Assembly (NCBI RefSeq): GCF_039909015.1
Contig: NZ_CP150919.1
Location: 5,060,501 to 5,124,500, forward strand
Reading direction: 5' to 3'
DNA from: Pseudomonas grandcourensis
Lineage (GTDB): Bacteria; Pseudomonadota; Gammaproteobacteria; Pseudomonadales; Pseudomonadaceae
DNA: 64,000 nt
Positions 9,523 to 18,283 of the stretch are shown one piece after another. Each line of letters opens with the position of its first letter. Positions within the stretch are counted from its first letter, which is position 1. The notes beneath the pieces are model-generated. The model was not told where the DNA came from. It made no database searches and saw only the letters and a list, made by a program, of their open reading frames with translations. The position numbers were made by a program, and so were the translations under genes.

Positions 9523-10479
9523 ATGAACCCCAATCAACTGACCGACCAACTGGCCTTGTTCCTCGATGTGCTGGAAACCGGCAGTTTTTCCGCCGCCTCG
9601 CGCCGTCATCCGCTGACCCCTTCGGCCGTGGCACGGCGTATCGACAGCCTGGAAAGCGCGGTCGGCAGTCAACTGTTCCTGCGCAGCACGCATGCGGTAC
9701 GTGCCACTCCGGCGGGATTGGCCTTTGCCGAACGCGCACGGCGGATCGTCGCCGAGTTGCGCCTGGCCCGGGCCGAGGCCGTGTCCCTGAGCAGCGCGCC
9801 TGAAGGCCTGATTCGTATCGACGCGCCGGCAGCCTTTGGTCGCCTGCACCTGGCACCGGTGATTGCCGATTTCCTGATGCTCTACCCCGGGCTCGATGTG
9901 CAACTGCACTTGATCGACAGCTTCGTCGACATGCAGGGCCTGAACCTCGGCAAGGTCGATCTGGTGTTGCGCGCCGGGCAATTGGCCGATACCCGGCTGG
10001 TGGCCACGCCACTGGCGAGCATAGTGCGTATCGCCTGCGCCAGCCCTGATTATTTGCGGCGTCGCGGCGTGCCGACCGAGCCGTCACAGCTGATTGAACA
10101 CGACGGACTCGACTGGGATGGCCTGGCCCCGCCCTTCGCCTGGCGTTTCGAGCGCGACGGGCAAATGCAGTTGCACCGGCCGGCGCGGATCCGCATGAGC
10201 GCCAACAATGCCGAGGCGCTGGTGTGCGGTGCATTGGCCGGACTGGGTATCGCGCATCTGCCGACCTGGCTGGCCAGCGAGTACCTGTTGCGCGGTGAAT
10301 TGCTGCCGCTGTTCTGCGACAGCGGTCTGCCGAAACCGGAAAGCGCCGGCATCTACGCCTTGCGCCTGGAACAGCAGCCCAACTCCCGCAGTCGCTTGTT
10401 GCTGGAGTACCTGAAAACCCGCTTCAGCCCGATTCCGCCCTGGGATCTGGTGCTGCAAACCCATTTGCAACGACTCTGA
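9523..10479 (+). CDS. LysR family transcriptional regulator
   Basis: 318-aa LysR-type regulator with N-terminal helix-turn-helix (DQLALFLDVLETGSFSAASR, LTPSAVARRIDSLE) and a substrate-binding domain of the type that ends in GALAGLGIAHLPTWLASEYL. The frame is open upstream to 9322, through the divergent permease gene, but the ATG at 9523 opens the conserved domain. Because it is divergent from the TSUP permease, it probably controls that gene and itself from the shared 112-bp region. Confidence 0.9.
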   Translation: MNPNQLTDQLALFLDVLETGSFSAASRRHPLTPSAVARRIDSLESAVGSQLFLRSTHAVRATPAGLAFAERARRIVAELRLARAEAVSLSSAPEGLIRIDAPAAFGRLHLAPVIADFLMLYPGLDVQLHLIDSFVDMQGLNLGKVDLVLRAGQLADTRLVATPLASIVRIACASPDYLRRRGVPTEPSQLIEHDGLDWDGLAPPFAWRFERDGQMQLHRPARIRMSANNAEALVCGALAGLGIAHLPTWLASEYLLRGELLPLFCDSGLPKPESAGIYALRLEQQPNSRSRLLLEYLKTRFSPIPPWDLVLQTHLQRL

Positions 10480-10492
10480 GCAAAATTATCTG

Positions 10493-10512
10493 GCGCATTA
10501 AAGATTCGCCCG
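10493..10512. promoter_or_regulatory. Putative OhrR operator upstream of ohrR
   Basis: The 20-mer GCGCATTAAAGATTCGCCCG matches 16 of 20 positions of the first operator before ohr. It lies 35-54 bp upstream of the ohrR ATG and just ahead of a TAGATT hexamer, as expected for autorepression. Inferred from similarity to the other two copies, not from binding data. Confidence 0.55.
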
Positions 10513-10546
10513 CTAGATTCTTGAGATCACAGATCAAGGCTTCGAC

Positions 10547-11008
10547 ATGACCACCGAGCGCAACACCCCGGACAATTGCGACAACCTGCTGCTGGACAAT
10601 CAGGCCTGCTTTGCCCTGCATTCCACTTCGCTGATGATGACCAAGGTCTACAAGCCCTTGCTGCAAGCGCTGGGCCTGACCTACCCGCAATACCTGGCGA
10701 TGATGGTGCTGTGGGAAAGAGACGGTTTGACTGTAGGTGAAATCAGCACGCGATTGCTGACCGATCCAGGCTCGTTGACGCCACTGCTCAAGCGCCTGGA
10801 AGCCGAAGGCCTGCTCAGCCGAACCCGCAGCCGTGAAGACGAGCGGGTGGTGATCGTCGAACTCACCGAACAGGGCCGGGCATTGCGCGACAAGGCCCGT
10901 GATGTTCCCCAGTGCATCCTCGGCGCCAGCGGGATGACCATGGAGCGCCTGCAAAACCTGCAAGCGGAACTGCAGGAGTTGCGTCGCCACCTGCAAGACA
11001 GCCTGTAA
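10547..11008 (+). CDS. ohrR: OhrR, MarR-family organic hydroperoxide sensor repressor
   Basis: 153-aa MarR-type winged-helix repressor that senses organic hydroperoxides by oxidation of an N-terminal cysteine. The reactive Cys is Cys21 in NQACFALHSTSL, followed by the conserved LGLTYPQYLAMMVLWE block. The recognition region is LLTDPGSLTPLLKRLEAEGLL and the wing SREDERVVIVELTE. Its target ohr lies 284 bp downstream on the same strand. A palindrome related to two upstream of ohr sits in its own promoter. The REP palindrome with a T tract after it (11031-11066) probably ends its transcript. Confidence 0.93.
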   Translation: MTTERNTPDNCDNLLLDNQACFALHSTSLMMTKVYKPLLQALGLTYPQYLAMMVLWERDGLTVGEISTRLLTDPGSLTPLLKRLEAEGLLSRTRSREDERVVIVELTEQGRALRDKARDVPQCILGASGMTMERLQNLQAELQELRRHLQDSL

Positions 11009-11030
11009 TTTCAAGGCCAGCACAGCCCCC

Positions 11031-11066
11031 TGTGGGAGCGAGCCTGCTCGCTCCCACATTTTTTTT
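11031..11066 (+). terminator. REP palindrome acting as a terminator after ohrR
   Basis: A full REP palindrome, TGTGGGAGCGAGC and GCTCGCTCCCACA around a short loop, is followed directly by nine T residues. This gives a strong rho-independent terminator shape for the ohrR transcript. Confidence 0.75.
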
Positions 11067-11197
11067 GCGCGGGACCGAAAAATCGGGTTCGCCACATCCT
11101 CTTGAAAAATCCCCCTCGATAGCTCTAGCTCAACACTTCCAACAAAAACGCCCCCGCTGACATTTCGCCTTTTCAAATTTCTTTGAAAATTTATATT

Positions 11198-11217
11198 GCG
11201 CACTAAATATTTGCGCG
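11198..11217. promoter_or_regulatory. Putative OhrR operator 1 upstream of ohr
   Basis: GCGCACTAAATATTTGCGCG is an imperfect palindrome with GCGCA/TGCGC arms and an AAATATT centre. It is nearly the reverse complement of the second element at 11241-11260, with centres about 44 bp apart. AT-rich upstream sequence fits a promoter region. Confidence 0.65.
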
Positions 11218-11240
11218 ATACATTCACCTCGCACTTACTT

Positions 11241-11260
11241 AGCGCGCAAACATTTAGCGC
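11241..11260. promoter_or_regulatory. Putative OhrR operator 2 upstream of ohr
   Basis: AGCGCGCAAACATTTAGCGC carries GCGCAAA/..TTTAGCGC arms and mirrors operator 1. It ends 32 bp before the ohr ATG, a position from which a bound repressor would block transcription. Confidence 0.65.
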
Positions 11261-11292
11261 AAATAAACCAAACCCTGAACGAGGCTTACACC

Positions 11293-11712
11293 ATGCAAAC
11301 TCTCTACACCGCAATCGCAACTTCCACCGGTGGCCGTGACGGTCGTGCGGTTTCCAGCGACAACATCCTCGACGTCAAGCTCGCCACGCCGAAAGAACTC
11401 GGCGGTGCCGGCGGCGCAGCCACCAACCCAGAGCAACTGTTCGCTGCCGGCTACTCCGCCTGCTTCATCGGCGCCCTGAAATTCGTGGCCAGCCAGACCA
11501 AGCGCAGCATCCCGAACGACGCTTCGATCACCGCCCACGTCGGCATTGGCCAGATCCCCGGCGGCTTCGGTCTGGACATCGACCTGCACATCAGCCTGCC
11601 GGGTCTTGAGCAAGCCGATGCACAAGCACTGGTCGACGCAGCCCACCAGGTCTGCCCGTACTCCAACGCCACCCGTGGCAATGTCGATGTGCGCCTGCAC
11701 GTAACCGTCTAA
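11293..11712 (+). CDS. ohr: Organic hydroperoxide resistance protein Ohr
   Basis: 139-aa thiol peroxidase of the Ohr/OsmC family that reduces organic and fatty-acid hydroperoxides using a Cys pair and lipoylated partners. The catalytic residues are visible: Arg18 (GGRDGRAVSSD), Glu47 (TNPEQLFAAGYSACF), Cys57 and resolving Cys121 (HQVCPYSNATRGN). Full length. Two palindromic elements upstream and the neighbouring ohrR gene indicate peroxide-inducible control. The downstream esterase gene starts 34 bp later and is probably cotranscribed. Confidence 0.96.
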   Translation: MQTLYTAIATSTGGRDGRAVSSDNILDVKLATPKELGGAGGAATNPEQLFAAGYSACFIGALKFVASQTKRSIPNDASITAHVGIGQIPGGFGLDIDLHISLPGLEQADAQALVDAAHQVCPYSNATRGNVDVRLHVTV

Positions 11713-11746
11713 GCACTGGCTACCCAGGCCCGAACAGGAAACGAAC

Positions 11747-12760
11747 ATGAACACTTTCAGCAAAGTCTTGACCGGTACCCTTCTCGCCCTGTCCATCAGC
11801 AACGCGTTTGCAGGTACCGGGGTTGAACACAACACCCAGGCATTCCTCGACGTTCTGAACGCCGGCACCGGCAAGCCGATGGAACAAATGACACCCGCCG
11901 AAGCCCGCGCCGTACTGGTTGGCGCGCAGGCCGGGGTGAAGCTGACGCTACCAAAAGCCGATGTCAGCCAGAAGACCATTCAAGTCGACGGCCAACCGAT
12001 CAGCCTGACCATCGTCCGGCCGGCCGGGGTCAAGGGTGAGCTGCCGGTGTTCATGTTCTTCCACGGCGGTGGCTGGGTGCTGGGGGACTTCCCGACCCAC
12101 GAGCGGCTGGTGCGTGACCTGGTGACGGGTTCGGGTGCCGCGGCCGTGTTCGTGAACTACACGCCGTCGCCGGAAGCGCATTACCCGGTGGCGATCAACC
12201 AGGCTTACGCGGCGACCCGATGGGTGGCCGAGCACGGTAAAGAGATCAATGTCGATGGCCAGCGCCTGGCGGTAGCCGGCAACAGCGTCGGCGGCAATAT
12301 GGCGGCGGTGGTTGCACTGATGGCCAAGGACAAGGGCACACCTGCGATCAGGTTCCAGGTGCTGCTGTGGCCGGTGACTGATGCCAATTTCGAAACCGCG
12401 TCCTGCAACCAGTTTGCCGAAGGGCACTTCCTCACCAAAAACATGATGAAGTGGTTCTGGGACAACTACACCACCGACGCCAATCAACGGAACGAGATCT
12501 ACGCCTCACCGCTGCGCGCGACCACCGCCCAGTTGAAAGGACTGCCTCCAGCGCTGGTGCAGACCGCCGGAGCCGACGTGCTGCGCGACGAAGGCGAAGC
12601 CTACGCCCGTAAACTCGATGAAGCCGGTGTGCCGGTGACCTCGGTACGCTACAACGGCCTGATCCACGACTACGGTTTGCTCAACGTCGTCAGCCAGGTG
12701 CCAGCGGTGCGTTCGGCGATGTTGCAGGCTTCGCAAGAGCTAAAGGAACACCTGAAATAA
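11747..12760 (+). CDS. Exported alpha/beta hydrolase (HSL/family IV esterase type)
   Basis: 337-aa hydrolase with an N-terminal Sec signal peptide (KVLTGTLLALSISNAFAG, cleavage about residue 22). The HGGGW oxyanion motif of the hormone-sensitive-lipase family is near residue 105, the nucleophile elbow is GNSVGGN near residue 180 (the family more often has GDSAGG), and the acid/base residues lie in GADVLRDEGE and NGLIHDYG. It should hydrolyse short acyl esters in the periplasm or outside. Position 34 bp after ohr suggests peroxide-linked expression, perhaps against ester or peroxide products of lipids; that role is inference. Confidence 0.85.
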   Translation: MNTFSKVLTGTLLALSISNAFAGTGVEHNTQAFLDVLNAGTGKPMEQMTPAEARAVLVGAQAGVKLTLPKADVSQKTIQVDGQPISLTIVRPAGVKGELPVFMFFHGGGWVLGDFPTHERLVRDLVTGSGAAAVFVNYTPSPEAHYPVAINQAYAATRWVAEHGKEINVDGQRLAVAGNSVGGNMAAVVALMAKDKGTPAIRFQVLLWPVTDANFETASCNQFAEGHFLTKNMMKWFWDNYTTDANQRNEIYASPLRATTAQLKGLPPALVQTAGADVLRDEGEAYARKLDEAGVPVTSVRYNGLIHDYGLLNVVSQVPAVRSAMLQASQELKEHLK

Positions 12761-12763
12761 AAA

Positions 12764-12789
12764 CTGTGGGAGCGAGCTTGCTCCCACAG
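12764..12789. repeat. REP palindrome
   Basis: CTGTGGGAGC and GCTCCCACAG arms around GAGCTT, immediately after the esterase stop codon. Single REP-type palindrome that may also act as a 3' stabilising hairpin. Confidence 0.75.
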
Positions 12790-12820
12790 CGTTTCTGGTT
12801 GAACCCGAAATCGCAGGCAC

Positions 12821-12852
12821 AAAAAAGCCCGACTCAATGGTCGGGCTTTTTC
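12821..12852. terminator. Bidirectional terminator between esterase and efp
   Basis: Inverted repeat AAAAAAGCCCGAC / GTCGGGCTTTTT flanked by A and T tracts, between convergent genes; suited to termination from both sides. Confidence 0.88.
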
Positions 12853-12868
12853 ATTCCTGAAGCTGTGC

Positions 12869-13438
12869 TTATTTGGCACGGCCTTTGTAGGAACCGCCTT
12901 CGCGGGTGTCGATCTCGATCTTGTCACCGATTTCGATGAAGTCAGCAACTTGCAGCTCGGTACCGTTGCTCAGCTTGGCTGGCTTCATTACTTTGCCGGA
13001 AGTGTCGCCGCGAGCCGAACCTTCGGTGTAGTCAACTACGCGCACGATGGTGGTCGGCAGTTCTACGGATACCAGACGCTCTTCGAAGAAGATCGCTTCG
13101 CAAACATCGGTCATGCCTTCTTCAACGAAAGGCAGAACGGCTTCGATGTCTTCAGCGTTCAGCTCGTACATGGTGTAGTCGGTGGTGTCCATGAACGTGT
13201 AGGTGTCGCCGCTGATGAAGGACAGGGTCGCTTCTTTGCGGTCGAGGATTACGTCGTCCAGTTTGTCGTCGGCGCTGTAAACGATCTCGGTCTTGTAACC
13301 GGTCAGCAGGTTCTTCAGCTTGGTCTTCATGATCGCGCTGTTACGACCGGACTTGGTGAATTCAGCTTTCTGAACCAGCCAAGGATCGTTTTCGAGACGA
13401 ATCACGGTCCCGGGTTTCAGTTCTTTACCAGTTTTCAT
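12869..13438 (-). CDS. efp: Elongation factor P
   Basis: 189-aa three-domain (KOW, central OB, C-terminal OB) translation factor that rescues ribosomes stalled on polyproline stretches. The tip loop of domain I reads TKSGRNSA, placing arginine at residue 32; this is the rhamnosylated Arg32 of the Pseudomonas-type EF-P, instead of the lysine of the E. coli type. The modifying enzyme EarP is encoded just upstream in the same direction, 48 bp away. Full length, ends in [10 protein letters not shown]. Confidence 0.97.
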   Translation of the reverse strand: MKTGKELKPGTVIRLENDPWLVQKAEFTKSGRNSAIMKTKLKNLLTGYKTEIVYSADDKLDDVILDRKEATLSFISGDTYTFMDTTDYTMYELNAEDIEAVLPFVEEGMTDVCEAIFFEERLVSVELPTTIVRVVDYTEGSARGDTSGKVMKPAKLSNGTELQVADFIEIGDKIEIDTREGGSYKGRAK

Positions 13439-13486
13439 TGCGAATATCCGAATTTGGATGGGATTTACAAAAATCTAGGCCGCGTA

Positions 13487-14620
13487 TCATATCCAATTTC
13501 CATAAAACTGTACCAGCGCCGTGGCAAGATCGGCCTGCAAGGCCTGTTCCTGACACCACGCCTCGGCGTGTTTTTTCAGCTCTGGCCAGTGTTTACGGGT
13601 GAATTGCCAGTGGTCGGCTATTTTTTCACCAGCGTTCCACGCCCGCCAGAGACCGCTGATCGCCTCCCGCGCAGGATCCGAAAGCCCTTTTACATAAAGT
13701 TCGAGGAAGGCTTCGAGCTTGTCCAGGTGGATGTCTTCCTCCTGCCGGTAGATGTGCCAGAGAAATGGCCGGCCGGCCCATTGGGCGCGCACGAAGGAAT
13801 CTTCGCCGCGCACGGCATTGAAATCGCAGCACCACAGCAACCGGTCGTATTGATCCTGGCGGACGAATGGCAGCACTTGCACGGTCAAGGCATCCCGCAC
13901 ATGCACGGCACCGGCCGCCAAACCCGTCACACCGAGCCAGCGCTCGACGTCGCCGAGAATCCGCCCTTCCGGCACCAGCAAATGAGTGGCCGTCGAATCG
14001 CCAGCCATTGCATCGAGCCAACTGGCCAGACCGGTGTTTTCGTAGGCAAACAATGAGATCAGCTGCGCGCCGGGAGCAGGATCAATCCCCAAACCTTGCA
14101 GGAACTCTGTTTGAGCCTGCGGGTTTTGCTGAAATTGCCGACACCGTTCCAGCAACCCTCGCTCACGCAGCAGTCCGCCGGTGCCCTTCCGGAATCCAGG
14201 GAAGAAGAAGAACTTCTGCACGTTTTTGTACTTCACCGAGGGCAAACCGTGGCAGCCGATCACCCAGTCTTCGGCGCTCAGATAGTCGAGGTTCATCCAC
14301 AGCGGCGTCTTTTCCCTTTCGGCCATGGCCTCCATATAGGCGCTCGGCAATTGGCAGGCAAAGGCAGCAATCACCACATCGGCGGCTTCGGTCGGCTGCC
14401 ACTCGGCGGGCCATTGGCGCACTTCGACATCGTGCTGCCACTGCTGCGCAGCATGGATGTCGATTTCCGGGCACAGGCGTTCGAACGCTCGCAGGTCATC
14501 GACCCATAGACGCACCGCCAGCCCATGTTCGGCCACTAGTTGCCGGGCCAGTCGCCAGGTCACGCCGATATCGCCGAAGTTGTCGACCACGGTGCAAAAA
14601 ATATCCCAGCGGGTTTTCAT
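13487..14620 (-). CDS. earP: EF-P arginine 32 rhamnosyltransferase EarP
   Basis: 377-aa GT-B-fold inverting glycosyltransferase that transfers rhamnose from dTDP-L-rhamnose to Arg32 of EF-P. The N-terminal motif WDIFCTVVDNFGDIGVTW holds the catalytic aspartates; starting at the ATG at 14620 they become Asp13 and Asp17, the numbering known for P. putida EarP, so this start is preferred over an in-frame ATG at 14629 that has a somewhat better ribosome site (GGGAG). The C-terminal LPFVRQDQYDRLLWCCDFNAVRGEDSF block is the donor-binding region. It precedes efp in what looks like an operon. Confidence 0.94.
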   Translation of the reverse strand: MKTRWDIFCTVVDNFGDIGVTWRLARQLVAEHGLAVRLWVDDLRAFERLCPEIDIHAAQQWQHDVEVRQWPAEWQPTEAADVVIAAFACQLPSAYMEAMAEREKTPLWMNLDYLSAEDWVIGCHGLPSVKYKNVQKFFFFPGFRKGTGGLLRERGLLERCRQFQQNPQAQTEFLQGLGIDPAPGAQLISLFAYENTGLASWLDAMAGDSTATHLLVPEGRILGDVERWLGVTGLAAGAVHVRDALTVQVLPFVRQDQYDRLLWCCDFNAVRGEDSFVRAQWAGRPFLWHIYRQEEDIHLDKLEAFLELYVKGLSDPAREAISGLWRAWNAGEKIADHWQFTRKHWPELKKHAEAWCQEQALQADLATALVQFYGNWI

Positions 14621-14753
14621 TTCAGGCATTCCAGGCTCCCGTTGGCAAAGGCGCCGATTGTCCGCATAAATTACCCCGTGCAGAAGAGCCGACGGCGATT
14701 ATTCTTCATGCGACAATCGCCACCCGCCAGTGACCTTTCGCCAAGAGGCAATC

Positions 14754-15164
14754 ATGCCCCACCGCCCCACTCCACGCCGATCCGTCCCGATCAGCCTTAA
14801 CGCCCTGCAACTCACCGGCAGCATCGCCCTCGGCATGTGGCTGGGATTCATTGCCATCGTGCTGACCTGCTGGCTCGCGTCGCGCCTGCTTTTCAGCGAG
14901 CAACTCGCCCCGGTCGCGGCGGCGGTAGCGCAATTGGCCCAACCACCCGCAGTGGCTCAACCGGTGCCGAATATGCCGTCACAAAGCCCGCTGTTCGAGC
15001 AATATGAAGAAAACCTGCGCAAGAACGAGCAGCAGCAACGGCTCGATCAGGCCCGCAACAGTAGTCGCAACCTGTCCAACCCAAGCTGTCAGTTCTGGCT
15101 GCAACAGGACCGGACTGCACCCAGCGAAAAAAGCCGCGCCAACGTCCTGCAATTCTGCGATTGA
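14754..15164 (+). CDS. Hypothetical single-pass inner-membrane protein
   Basis: 136-aa protein of unknown function. A basic N-terminus (PHRPTPRRS) is followed by one clear transmembrane helix (about residues 23-48, ALGMWLGFIAIVLTCWLA), then a proline/alanine-rich segment and a charged, Gln-rich tail (NLRKNEQQQRLDQARN) likely coiled coil, ending with two cysteines (SCQFW, QFCD) that could form a periplasmic disulfide. AAGAGG precedes the ATG at 14754. The next gene starts 2 bases after its stop, so the two are cotranscribed and probably translationally coupled. Confidence 0.7.
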   Translation: MPHRPTPRRSVPISLNALQLTGSIALGMWLGFIAIVLTCWLASRLLFSEQLAPVAAAVAQLAQPPAVAQPVPNMPSQSPLFEQYEENLRKNEQQQRLDQARNSSRNLSNPSCQFWLQQDRTAPSEKSRANVLQFCD

Positions 15165-15166
15165 TC

Positions 15167-15649
15167 ATGAATAAGCAAACCGTCCACCAACTGATTCTCG
15201 ACAAGCTGCGGATCGATCTCGACATCGCCGAACGGGCCGCGCAAACCGCCTACGAAACGGCGACCCACGAAGAAAACATCGCCGAGAACAAGTACGACAC
15301 CCTGGGGCTGGAAGCGTCCTATCTCGCAGCGGGGCAAGCCAGGCGGGTCGAGGAAATTCGCCAGTCATTGAGCCTCTGCCAGAACCTGGCCCTGCGCCCG
15401 TATGACGATCAGCGGGGCATCGAAGTGGGCGCGCTGCTCGGGCTGGAGGACGAAAAGGGACGCGAACAATGGCTGTTTCTGGCACCCGATGCAGCCGGGC
15501 TGAAGGTCGATCTGGTGGGGCAACTGATCACCGTCATCACCCCGCGCTCACCGCTGGGCAAAAGCCTGCTGGGCAAGTTCGAGGGTGACGAGGTGGAGAT
15601 CATGGTGGCGGGCGCTCGGCAACAGTTCGCTGTCACCGAGGTGGTTTGA
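15167..15649 (+). CDS. GreA/GreB-like C-terminal-domain protein
   Basis: 160-aa cytosolic protein. The C-terminal half carries the GreA/GreB FKBP-like signature (TPRSPLGKSLLGKFEGDEVEI), while the N-terminal half is a helical stretch with the conserved THEENIAENKYDTLGLEASYLAAGQ block, rather than a standard GreA coiled coil. Such proteins probably bind RNA polymerase secondary channel or act as Gre-family homologues, but activity is unproven. The ATG at 15167 follows the upstream stop by 2 bases; a TTG at 15161 would overlap it. A genuine greB is present elsewhere in the window. Confidence 0.75.
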   Translation: MNKQTVHQLILDKLRIDLDIAERAAQTAYETATHEENIAENKYDTLGLEASYLAAGQARRVEEIRQSLSLCQNLALRPYDDQRGIEVGALLGLEDEKGREQWLFLAPDAAGLKVDLVGQLITVITPRSPLGKSLLGKFEGDEVEIMVAGARQQFAVTEVV

Positions 15650-15665
15650 GCGGCAGGAAACGCTG

Positions 15666-16649
<984 letters not shown>

Positions 16650-16753
16650 TCAAAGCAGGTAGACGCCACGGGCATCAGCGACGATATATAACTATATTAA
16701 TGGCTCGAAGAATAAATCTAGAACTTTTTTATCAGATTGCCATTATTCGTGTC

Positions 16754-17257
16754 CTAGCGGTCCCCTTGGCGACGTCGTTGCACCAACGGCACCAGATAGA
16801 CCGGCACCTTGGACAGTTGCAACACACGGGCGGCGGTTCGCCCCAAAGGCGTTTCCGCACCGGCACCATGGCTGTGACTACCTACGATCAACAAATCCAC
16901 GGAGAGTTTCTGCGCCTGGTCCAGAATCACCTGCGACGGATCGCCCTGCAGCACCCGTACTGCCTGAATCCGCTCCAGGTCGTGCTCCCCTTCATCCCCC
17001 AACTCCTCACGAAAACTGTCGAGCACCCGCTGCTCGATACTGGCGATCACCGTACTCAGGCCCTGGCTGTGAAACTCGTTCAGCGCCTGTTCATCGAGAT
17101 AACTTTGCAGCACCGATTCGGCAAACAACCCCATGGGTTCAACCGCATGCACGACATACAAACCGGCATTGAAGGTCCTGGCCAGTTCCAGGGCATGCTG
17201 CATCACCACGGGCGCATACAGGCCAAGGTCAGTGGCATACAGCATCGTACGAATCAT
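16754..17257 (-). CDS. Universal stress protein (UspA family)
   Basis: 167-aa single-domain Usp protein. It starts with MIRTMLYATDLG, has HAVEP after the second strand, and ends with the ATP-binding signature region VDLLIVGSHSHGAGAETPLGRTAARVLQLSKVPVYLVP, close to the G-2X-G-9X-G-S/T pattern of nucleotide-binding Usps. Likely a stress- or stationary-phase-induced cytosolic protein. A good GGAGG-type site (CGAGGAGGTCAT) precedes the start. It stands alone between cysB and the nucleotidase gene. Confidence 0.92.
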   Translation of the reverse strand: MIRTMLYATDLGLYAPVVMQHALELARTFNAGLYVVHAVEPMGLFAESVLQSYLDEQALNEFHSQGLSTVIASIEQRVLDSFREELGDEGEHDLERIQAVRVLQGDPSQVILDQAQKLSVDLLIVGSHSHGAGAETPLGRTAARVLQLSKVPVYLVPLVQRRRQGDR

Positions 17258-17352
17258 ATGACCTCCTCGACTGCCAACATGGCGGAGATTTGATTCAGCT
17301 TAGCAGTGCCTTGGCGACTACGACGTCCGGCGCAACGCATTGAACGGTGGGC

Positions 17353-18258
17353 TTAAACCTTTTGTTCGTTGCTTATGCCATGGGGCACATGACCGGTGGC
17401 GACGACTTCACGGGCCAATTCGCAATGGCCGGCCTGATCGTCGAAAAACACGTCGGCCGCGAAGGCTTCGAGAAAGGCCGACTTGGTCAGGCCGCCGAGG
17501 AACAGCGACTCGTCGAGACGGATGTCCCATTCGCGCAACGTGCGAATAACCCGCTCATGCGCCGGTGCCGATCGCGCCGTGACCAGCGCGGTACGGATCG
17601 GACAGGCGTCCTCCGGGAACTCACGCTGCAACAGATTGAGGGCGGCGAGAAAGCCCTTGAACGGCCCACCGCGCAACGGCTCTCGGGCGGCCTCACGCTC
17701 GCTGGCCTGGAACGCTTCCAGACCACCGGCCTGATAAATGCGCTCCGACTCATCGGAAAACAGCACCGCGTCTCCGTCGAAGGCAATGCGTAATTCGTCG
17801 CTGGCCGCACGGCTGGCACCGCCCGACAGAATGGTCGCTGCCGCGAACCCGGCGTCCAGCGCATTGCGTACGTCTTCGGCGTGGGTCGAGAGAAACAGGT
17901 CGCAGCCAAAGGCCTTGAGGTAGGGATACGGACTGCGCCCGCCGACAAAGGCCGCACGGGAAATCGCCAGTCCGTAGTGGTCAATCGAGTTGAACACCCG
18001 CAGCCCGGTGTCGGCGCTGTTGCGCGACACCAGAATCACCTCGACCCGGGCTCGGCCGAGGCTGTTGTTGAGGTTCAGGAGTTTCTGCACCAACGGGAAG
18101 GCATCGCCGGGCTCGAGGATTTCGTCTTCATGTTCGATCTGATATTGCCGGTAGGCTTCGACGCCACTCGACAGATAGACCTTGTGGCTTTCGCTCAGGT
18201 CGAACAGAGCCCGCGAAGAAATCGCCAGCACCAGCTTGTCGTCAATTGCCTTTGGCAT
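17353..18258 (-). CDS. 5'-nucleotidase, cN-I family
   Basis: 301-aa protein of the cytosolic 5'-nucleotidase I family (PF06189-type), HAD-like hydrolases that dephosphorylate nucleoside monophosphates. Conserved blocks are LVLAISSRALFDL at the N-terminus (catalytic region), VEVILVSRNSADTGLRVFNSI near residue 75, GGRSPYPYLKAF, LFLSTHAEDV, IAFDGDAVLFSDESE (second acidic motif), and FFDDQAGH near the C-terminus. Length fits the family. The start codon lies 25 bp after the stop of panE, so it may be the last gene of a thioredoxin-panE-nucleotidase run. Confidence 0.87.
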   Translation of the reverse strand: MPKAIDDKLVLAISSRALFDLSESHKVYLSSGVEAYRQYQIEHEDEILEPGDAFPLVQKLLNLNNSLGRARVEVILVSRNSADTGLRVFNSIDHYGLAISRAAFVGGRSPYPYLKAFGCDLFLSTHAEDVRNALDAGFAAATILSGGASRAASDELRIAFDGDAVLFSDESERIYQAGGLEAFQASEREAAREPLRGGPFKGFLAALNLLQREFPEDACPIRTALVTARSAPAHERVIRTLREWDIRLDESLFLGGLTKSAFLEAFAADVFFDDQAGHCELAREVVATGHVPHGISNEQKV

Positions 18259-18283
18259 GCCCTTCCCCCTCAGGTCGGTCTAC

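Noticed and set aside
17258..17352. Anr box upstream of the universal stress gene
   Set aside because: Best candidate TTGATTCAGCTTAG keeps only one half-site.
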